This document shows positions 5,526 to 9,870 of a stretch of 9,870 bases of DNA, in pieces. The stretch's first letter is position 1. Each line of letters begins with the position of its first letter. The DNA lies in contig JBEIIG010000104.1 of NCBI GenBank assembly GCA_040380855.1, positions 1-9,870 of the forward strand, read 5' to 3'. The stretch is from VFMC01 sp040380855 (lineage in GTDB: Bacteria > Actinomycetota > Acidimicrobiia > Acidimicrobiales > Ilumatobacteraceae). A program made the position numbers and the translations under genes. Under the pieces are notes generated by a model. That model saw only the letters and a list, made by a program, of their open reading frames with translations, was not told where the DNA came from and did no database searches.

Positions 5526-7575
5526 GCCGTTGGGGGGTGTTGATCGGGTCGGCAGGGTCGAACCCGTTCGCCCACAGCGACCCCGCGTCGAGGTGGTCGT
5601 TGTACGCGAACTGGGCCATGAACTCGCGCCACAGCACGGCGCCGGGCGCGTCGAGGTCTGCTAGCCCGTTCCACGCGCCGAGCGTGTCGCACACGTCCTG
5701 CAGGTCGGGTCCGCCGGCGGCGCGACAGCGCTCCACCACGGGTTCGCGCAGGAGCGTTGCCTCCAAACCCTGGTTCGACAGCATGGCGTTCCACAACTCG
5801 GTGTCGGTCCATGTTCCGTCGCCGTTCCTGCCGCCGGTCAGGCTCATCAGGTTCATGCGCGTGCGCGACGACTGGGGCACCTCGGCGAGACCGTGCATCA
5901 TGCTCAGGCCGGTCTGCGGGGCGTTGGGGTTCGCGAGCCAGTAACTGTCGTTCGCGTTCATCACGAAGTCGGTACGGCGTAGTTCGGGCAACTGATCGAA
6001 CGGGACAGTGCCTGGCACCGCCGCAGCAGGATCGTCGATCCACTCGTCGCGAGGGTCGCTGCCGTCGAGCAGGGTGACGCGCTGCCGGTCGAGCAGTTGC
6101 AGGTACCCGTCGGCGGCCTTGCGTTCCTCCCACCTGGCGATGCTGCCGGGGTCGAGATTGGGCGTCACCGCCGTGTCGATGTACGCCACCTCTCCACTGG
6201 CGTCGGCGAGGATCGTGTTGGCGAAGGGGTTGCCGCCGAAGTCGCGGTTGGCCTGCTCGAACTCGTCGAGCGAGCCGGCACGCATCTCGGCCAGCACCAT
6301 CTGCACCATCACATCGTTCTGCAGGTTCGAGTCGCGCACGGTGTAGGCCTTCTCTGCCGTCCAGTCGCCGCCGGGCAGTGCCACCATCAGCCCGTACCGG
6401 CTGCGCCACAGGGTGCGCTGCTCGGTGCGGATACTGCCGTCCTGCAGCACGTCCACACGCACGTCGACGGGCTCCATCTTCTCGACGCTGTCGCCGTACT
6501 GGTAGGCAGTGGGGTCAGCCGGGTCGAGGGTGAGCACGTAGCCGGTGAATCGACGCCCAGCGCTGACGGTGCGGGTCCAGGCGACGCTGTCGTTGAAGCC
6601 GATGACCACGCCGGGAACTCCGATGGGCGTCGTGCCGTACACGTCGATGTCGCCCGGCACGGTGAGGTGCGATTCCCAGAAGCGCAGTTCACCCTCCCAT
6701 GGGAAGTGCGGGTTCGCGAGCAGGATGCTGTTCGCACCGTCGGCCTGTTCGCTGCCGATGCTCCAGGCATTCGAGCCGACGCCCACCACAGGTGCCAGTC
6801 GGTCGGCATCGTCGGGTGCGCTGGCGCTGGCGGCGTCGGTGTCGACCGGTTCGGTGCTGGGTGGCTCCGGCGTCGACTCCGGCGGTGCCGCGGTGGCGAT
6901 GTAGTCGATGAGGTTGCGCGTGCCGCCCACCAGCGCGAAGTCGCGCACGTACGCGTAGACCTCCGCTGCGGTGATGGGCCCCAACCACTCAGCGCCGTCG
7001 CACCACTCGGGCAAGGGCGCGGTGCCCTCGGCGCCGGCCGCCTGATCGGCTGCGTACTTGCTGACGCCGGCCGCGAAGCCGTTCAACGTGTCCTGCGCGT
7101 CCTGCGGCAAGGTGGGGATGACGGTCTGTGCGGTTCCCACCAGGTTGAGGGCCTTGTAGACGAGGTCGCTGTGAAGGTACGAGTCGTCGGCTCCGGCGCC
7201 GTGGTACTTCGATCGCTCGCCGCGCACCTTCACGATCTGATCGACGATCGTGCAGAGGTGATCGTGGGCCATCGCCCAGCCCTGCCCGAAGAACGCGCTG
7301 CCGAGGCTGTCGGCGGTGATGTGGGGGATGCCGTACTGGGTGTAGGTGATGGTGGCCCGGTAGATGCTGTCGGCAACCCCGTTGGTGTCGGGTGCCGGCG
7401 CACTGGTGGGGGCCGCCGTGGCAGGCGCGGACGATGAGACAGGAGCGGCCGTGGTGCCACCTGACGAGCCGTCGTCGCTGCAGGCGGCCGCGAGCAAGGC
7501 GACGGCCAGCAGGGCGATGGCGCCGCGGTGGTGCAACCGACGATGAATGGCGTACGTGGTAGTGGTGCGGTACAT
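5497..7575 (-). CDS. Penicillin acylase family Ntn hydrolase (PvdQ/aculeacin-acylase type), lipoprotein, frame broken near its 3' end
   Basis: As read, this is 692 residues. An N-terminal hydrophobic stretch and LLAAAC (C32) suggest a secreted lipoprotein (the lipobox has Ala at -3, so this is moderate), followed by a Ser/Thr/Ala/Pro linker to about residue 65. The alpha part carries YTQYGIPHITADS and QGWAMAHDHL. A Pro/Glu/Thr-rich stretch (about 230-262) is the likely excised spacer. The nucleophile is S268 in GVGSNAWSIG, the new N-terminus after self-cleavage. Counting from it, H290 (ANPHFPW) and V337 fall exactly at beta-His23 and beta-Val70 of PvdQ-type acylases, and VMNANDSYWLANP (N540/N542) supplies the oxyanion Asn. 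Family members hydrolyse acyl amides such as acyl-homoserine lactones, lipopeptides or penicillins. The frame leaves the family sequence after NT-P at about 5537 and ends in QRLGACSGRRT. The natural continuation lies in another frame at 5019-5525. ATG 7575 has GGAG 6 nt upstream. Confidence 0.9.
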   Translation of the reverse strand: MYRTTTTYAIHRRLHHRGAIALLAVALLAAACSDDGSSGGTTAAPVSSSAPATAAPTSAPAPDTNGVADSIYRATITYTQYGIPHITADSLGSAFFGQGWAMAHDHLCTIVDQIVKVRGERSKYHGAGADDSYLHSDLVYKALNLVGTAQTVIPTLPQDAQDTLNGFAAGVSKYAADQAAGAEGTAPLPEWCDGAEWLGPITAAEVYAYVRDFALVGGTRNLIDYIATAAPPESTPEPPSTEPVDTDAASASAPDDADRLAPVVGVGSNAWSIGSEQADGANSILLANPHFPWEGELRFWESHLTVPGDIDVYGTTPIGVPGVVIGFNDSVAWTRTVSAGRRFTGYVLTLDPADPTAYQYGDSVEKMEPVDVRVDVLQDGSIRTEQRTLWRSRYGLMVALPGGDWTAEKAYTVRDSNLQNDVMVQMVLAEMRAGSLDEFEQANRDFGGNPFANTILADASGEVAYIDTAVTPNLDPGSIARWEERKAADGYLQLLDRQRVTLLDGSDPRDEWIDDPAAAVPGTVPFDQLPELRRTDFVMNANDSYWLANPNAPQTGLSMMHGLAEVPQSSRTRMNLMSLTGGRNGDGTWTDTELWNAMLSNQGLEATLLREPVVERCRAAGGPDLQDVCDTLGAWNGLADLDAPGAVLWREFMAQFAYNDHLDAGSLWANGFDPADPINTPQRLGACSGRRT

Positions 7576-7610
7576 CGTGTCTCCGACGGACGTGGTGTGG
7601 TGCTGTAGTC

Positions 7611-7638
7611 TGCATAGGCAAAGATTTGCCTATGACAA
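7611..7638 (-). promoter_or_regulatory. Promoter of the acylase gene
   Basis: On the minus strand TTGTCA (7633-7638, five of six to TTGACA) and TATGCA (7611-7616) are separated by 16 bases, a good sigma-70-type arrangement. Transcription would start near 7604, giving a leader of about 29 nt that holds the GGAG ribosome site before ATG 7575. The 22-bp palindrome at 7613-7634 fills the spacer and touches both boxes. Confidence 0.6.
7613..7634. promoter_or_regulatory. 22-bp perfect palindrome, candidate PadR operator between acylase and regulator genes
   Basis: Two 10-bp arms, CATAGGCAAA and TTTGCCTATG, are perfect inverted repeats around a GA centre. The site lies in the short divergent promoter region, covering the acylase -35/-10 spacer and sitting 6 bp upstream of the probable -10 box (TAGCAT, 7641-7646) of the PadR gene. 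PadR proteins bind inverted repeats of this size as dimers and usually repress a divergent target and themselves. The position predicts steric blocking of RNA polymerase on the acylase promoter. Confidence 0.75.
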
Positions 7639-7640
7639 AG

Positions 7641-7646
7641 TAGCAT
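7641..7646 (+). promoter_or_regulatory. Candidate -10 element of the PadR gene (leaderless)
   Basis: TAGCAT fits TANNNT and ends 8 nt before the GTG at 7655, so transcription could start at the start codon. GGCAAA (7617-7622, spacing 18), inside the palindrome, is the only -35 candidate and is weak. Confidence 0.45.
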
Positions 7647-7654
7647 GGTCGCTC

Positions 7655-8212
7655 GTGAGCCTGCGCCACGCCCTTCTGGTCACGCTGCTGTCCGGTGCCG
7701 CCAGCGGCTACGAACTGTCGAAGCGGTTCGATGCGTCGACTGCGAGCTTCTGGCCTGCACGACGGCAGCAGATCTACGCCGAGTTGAAGTCGTTGGAGGC
7801 TGACGGGCTCGTAGCAGCAACCGTGGTGCAGCAAGCCGGCAGACCCGACCGCCGCGACTGCAGCATCACCGCTGCCGGGCGGCAGGAACTGGCGCGGTGG
7901 GTGTCGGAGCCTGCTGCACCGAACGTGGTGAAAGACGAGTTGCTGGTGAAGCTGGCCGCTGCCGAGTTGGTGGACGTGGGGTTGATGATCGATCTGGTCT
8001 CGGTGTGGCGCGGGCAGCGCGCCGAGCGCCTGGCCGTGTTCGAACAACTGGAGAAGGGGTTCCTGCGCGGCAAGGACCGGGAGACCTACCTGCGCACCGC
8101 ACGGCGGGTCGGCCCCTACCTCACCTTGGAACGAGGGCTCGAGTTCGAACGGGCCAACATCGCGTGGGCCGACAACGTGGTGGCCGTGTTGCTGGCCCGC
8201 GGTCGCGGCTGA
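7655..8212 (+). CDS. PadR-family transcriptional regulator
   Basis: This is a 185-residue protein. The GTG at 7655 is chosen because the PadR opening (SLRHALLVTLLSGAASGYEL) begins there. Residues 1-80 or so are the winged helix-turn-helix: SGYELSKRFD, the recognition-helix region FWPARRQQIYAELKSLEADG, the wing with QQAGRPDRRDCSITAAGRQE, and LARWV closing the domain. About residues 90-180 form the alpha-helical C-terminal dimerisation domain (Vir_act_alpha_C type), placing this in the longer PadR subgroup. Family members are cytoplasmic repressors released by small ligands such as phenolics or drugs. The gene diverges from the acylase gene, and a perfect 22-bp palindrome lies between them. The acylase is thus the obvious target together with the regulator itself. 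The inducer is unknown and might be an acylase substrate or product. Confidence 0.92.
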   Translation: MSLRHALLVTLLSGAASGYELSKRFDASTASFWPARRQQIYAELKSLEADGLVAATVVQQAGRPDRRDCSITAAGRQELARWVSEPAAPNVVKDELLVKLAAAELVDVGLMIDLVSVWRGQRAERLAVFEQLEKGFLRGKDRETYLRTARRVGPYLTLERGLEFERANIAWADNVVAVLLARGRG

Positions 8213-8228
8213 CAGCCGGTCACCGATA

Positions 8229-8265
8229 CCCTCGAACAACTGGCGCCTCGCTCGAGCACCGAGGG
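8229..8265. terminator. Possible bidirectional terminator between convergent genes
   Basis: CCCTCG (8229-8234) and CGAGGG (8260-8265) can pair across a 25-base loop. An alternative hairpin CCTCG/CGAGG (8246-8250 with 8260-8264) has a 9-base loop. The site lies between the PadR stop at 8212 and the convergent minus-strand reading frame ending at 8279. There are no T-runs, so support is weak. Confidence 0.25.
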
Positions 8266-8278
8266 AAGTGCCCGCCGT

Positions 8279-8815
8279 TCAGTTGAAGCGGTAGCGGAGT
8301 TGGTAGCCGCTCTCGGCCATCGAGACCCACGACCGCTCCTGGAACAACACCTGCATGAACTCGTGCACGGTGCCGCTGCCGATCTCGCCGCTGATCATCA
8401 CTCCACCCGCCGGGTCGCAGAGAACGAGACGATCGATCGTGTGACCTGGGGTGTGATCCGCCACCCGCTCGCGACCCCCAGCTCGATCACCTGGGCGTCC
8501 TCCACCCGACGGGTAGAGGTGGGCGTGGCGACGAAGCGACCCGCCGCCTCGCGCATCGCCCAGTAACGAAGCCGACGAGCGCGTGGCATCGAGTACGGGT
8601 CGCCGCCCCACGGGGTCTGCTTGGCGAACGGCCCACGCCGCAGATCCCGACCCTGCAACGACTCGATCTGGGCCCTCACCGGTTTGAGCCGTTGGTCACT
8701 CCTCGTCGTATCGGGGGCGACCACCGAACCAGAGATCCAGGACTTCCCTTCGTGGCGGGGATTCCCCGACGTCCTGCGACCACAGCATGCGGAGCCCGCC
8801 ATCAGCCGAACTCAC
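8279..8815 (-). pseudogene. Decayed metallo-beta-lactamase-fold-like gene downstream of the Rieske gene
   Basis: A GTG at 8815 overlaps the Rieske stop (GTGA) and reads MSSADGGLRMLWSQDVGESP then PRREVLDLWFGGRPRYDEE to a TGA at 8696-8698. Protein-like, high-GC3 sequence then continues in a second frame (about 8690-8455): PWGGDPYSMPRARRLRYWAM, REAAGRFVATP, RRVEDAQVIELG, ASGWRI. It then returns to the first frame with HTPGHTIDRLVLCDPAGGV then MISGE, and ends at 8279. HTPGHT-x-n-GG-V-x-x-SG is the third metal-ligand motif region of metallo-beta-lactamase-fold hydrolases. One lost C at about 8455 (ATCCAC to ATCAC) would explain the second shift and restore GWRIHTPGHT. The HxHxDH motif is not seen, and GD is replaced by GE. 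The overlap with the Rieske gene suggests a former operon. Assignment to this family is moderate, but disruption is well supported. Sequencing error is the alternative. Confidence 0.5.
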
Positions 8816-9870
8816 CTGCACGTGGTCTGGCGTACCGACTCGACAAGCCATCGCCGGAAGTGCCACGTGGCCGCTTCGAGGCTGCTGATCCGTCCCTGCG
8901 TGGCGAATCTCGAACGAAGACCGGCCATCGTGCGCCGGTTGATCGGCACGTCCTCATCGTTGATCGCCCTCGTGCTCGACACGAGCATCTCGCCGAGCGC
9001 CACGTCATCAGCGAACTCGGGCAGGACGAGCACGTCGATCGTCAGAGCGCTCGCCAGTTCGCTGACCGGGTCCAAGCGAAACCAGGTGAGCCCTACGCCG
9101 CGGACGACCGCGAACACCAGCGTCGGAAACACCGTGATGGCGATGAACGGTTCGGCTCCGTCCGCGGCACTCACGTGGTCGACCGCCGCCCACGGCTCAC
9201 CCGCCGGATCCGACGCGAACGACCGGTGGCCGGGGAACGTGGTGTCCAGCGTCGCCGGGTGCACGCCGCGGTGGTGGTACGACTCGAGGAAGTTCTCCAC
9301 CGAGACCTTCCAGTTCCAGTCGGCCGGCGACGAGATCGTGCCCACCGACACCATCTCGCCGAGGCGCTCCTCGGCCAGCAATGAGTCCAGCGTCGGCATT
9401 GCCACGGCCGGGTCGGCTGCCGCACGGTTGATATTGACGAGCACCCATCCGTGCCACTCCACGACACCGAACTCGGGCAGGCAGACCTCGCCGACGTCGA
9501 ACCCAGACGCCGCCTCCATCGATGGTGCTGCACCCAGCCGACCATCGAGCCGGTACGTCCACAGGTGGTAGGGGCACTGCAGCGCCGACGCGACACCCGA
9601 TCCCTCGAGCATCACCATCGACCGATGTCGGCACACGTTCGACAGCGCGTGGAGCACACCATCTCGGGCCCGCACGACGACCACCGGCTCGCCGAACACC
9701 TCGGCACACACGAACGCACCGCGTTCGGCAACCTCGACGGAACGTGCGACCGCGACCCAGCCCGCGTGCGCGACCTTTCGTTCCGCATCGAACCACGCCG
9801 GGTCGACGAACACCTCGGGAGGCAGGGTTGTCGCGACGTCGAGCGACGCGACGCTCGGCTCGCAACGGAC
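8812..9870 (-). CDS. Rieske [2Fe-2S] ring-hydroxylating oxygenase alpha-subunit-like protein (5' end outside the window)
   Basis: The frame is open to the window edge. A GTG at 9813 is possible, but the 19 upstream codons (ending DVATTLPPEVFVDPAWFDAER) continue the normal N-terminus of this family, so the true start is probably beyond the window. Counting from that GTG, the Rieske cluster ligands are C61-x-H63 and C80-x-x-H83 with the usual 16-residue gap (NVCRHRSMVMLEGSG, then LQCPYHLWTYRLDG). The catalytic domain has NWKVSVENFLESYHHRGVHP with iron ligands H180 and H185, and D288 in NDEDVPINRR is the likely third ligand. Both redox centres look intact. Such enzymes add one or two oxygen atoms to aromatics or quaternary amines, taking electrons from a separate reductase that is not in view. 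The substrate cannot be inferred. The decayed metallo-beta-lactamase-like frame follows with a 4-nt overlap. Confidence 0.9.
   Translation of the reverse strand, partial: VRCEPSVASLDVATTLPPEVFVDPAWFDAERKVAHAGWVAVARSVEVAERGAFVCAEVFGEPVVVVRARDGVLHALSNVCRHRSMVMLEGSGVASALQCPYHLWTYRLDGRLGAAPSMEAASGFDVGEVCLPEFGVVEWHGWVLVNINRAAADPAVAMPTLDSLLAEERLGEMVSVGTISSPADWNWKVSVENFLESYHHRGVHPATLDTTFPGHRSFASDPAGEPWAAVDHVSAADGAEPFIAITVFPTLVFAVVRGVGLTWFRLDPVSELASALTIDVLVLPEFADDVALGEMLVSSTRAINDEDVPINRRTMAGLRSRFATQGRISSLEAATWHFRRWLVESVRQTTCR

Noticed and set aside
6097..7437. Plus-strand open frame of 446 codons
   Set aside because: It is an antisense shadow of the acylase alpha and beta regions; its composition (Val/Gly/Arg/His) is typical of such shadows.
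8402..8514. Short direct repeat TCCACCCG(C/A)CGGGT at 8402-8415 and 8501-8514
   Set aside because: At 13 of 14 bases, GC-rich and partly self-complementary, it is compatible with chance and with codon use (both encode TRRVE in one frame). There is no other sign of a mobile-element end.
8621..9571. Plus-strand open frame of 316 codons
   Set aside because: It is antisense to the Rieske gene, is Ser/Thr-rich, and has no family-like motif. The minus strand has intact Rieske and mononuclear iron motifs.
1..9870. CRISPR arrays, tRNA or rRNA genes, transposases, phage genes
   Set aside because: No spaced repeat array, no cloverleaf with a CCA-proximal TTCGANTC-type T-loop in context, and no transposase or integrase motif was seen. 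Very weak RNA structures could be missed by eye.

Overview
The window is GC-rich and GC3-biased. It uses many GTG starts, has several probable leaderless promoters (TANNNT 6-8 nt before the start codon), and encodes lipoproteins with Ala/Pro/Thr linkers. This points to a high-GC actinobacterium. An Acidimicrobiia/Ilumatobacter-like lineage would fit, but that is a guess from style rather than from a marker gene.

Layout. 1-1509 (+): the 3' part of a siderophore-interacting/FAD reductase-like gene, then a complete phytanoyl-CoA dioxygenase (PhyH) family Fe(II)/2-oxoglutarate oxygenase. 1510-2615: an accessory island with a 33-codon gene-start remnant, a complete Phd-type antitoxin/PIN-domain toxin pair with its own promoter/operator and terminator hairpin, and a diverged second copy (about 87% over 82 bp) of the end of the PhyH gene. 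2616-4922 (-): an unrecognised 166-aa protein, a histidinol-phosphate/aromatic aminotransferase, and a small lipoprotein with a repeat linker. 5019-7575 (-): a large penicillin-acylase/aculeacin-acylase-type Ntn hydrolase whose reading frame is broken near its 3' end at a six-G run. 7655-8212 (+): a divergent PadR-family repressor, separated from the acylase by a 22-bp perfect palindrome that lies across the acylase promoter. 8279-9870 (-): the 3' part of a Rieske ring-hydroxylating oxygenase alpha subunit, followed with a GTGA overlap by a decayed reading frame carrying a metallo-beta-lactamase-like HTPGHT motif.

The best-supported functional unit is the PadR/acylase divergent pair. A PadR repressor probably binds the palindrome and controls a secreted, lipid-anchored acylase with PvdQ/aculeacin-acylase catalytic residues, so substrates such as acyl-homoserine lactones, lipopeptides or beta-lactams are plausible but unproven. 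The second unit is the toxin-antitoxin module, which sits between two copies of the PhyH gene end. No tRNA, rRNA, CRISPR array or transposase was seen.
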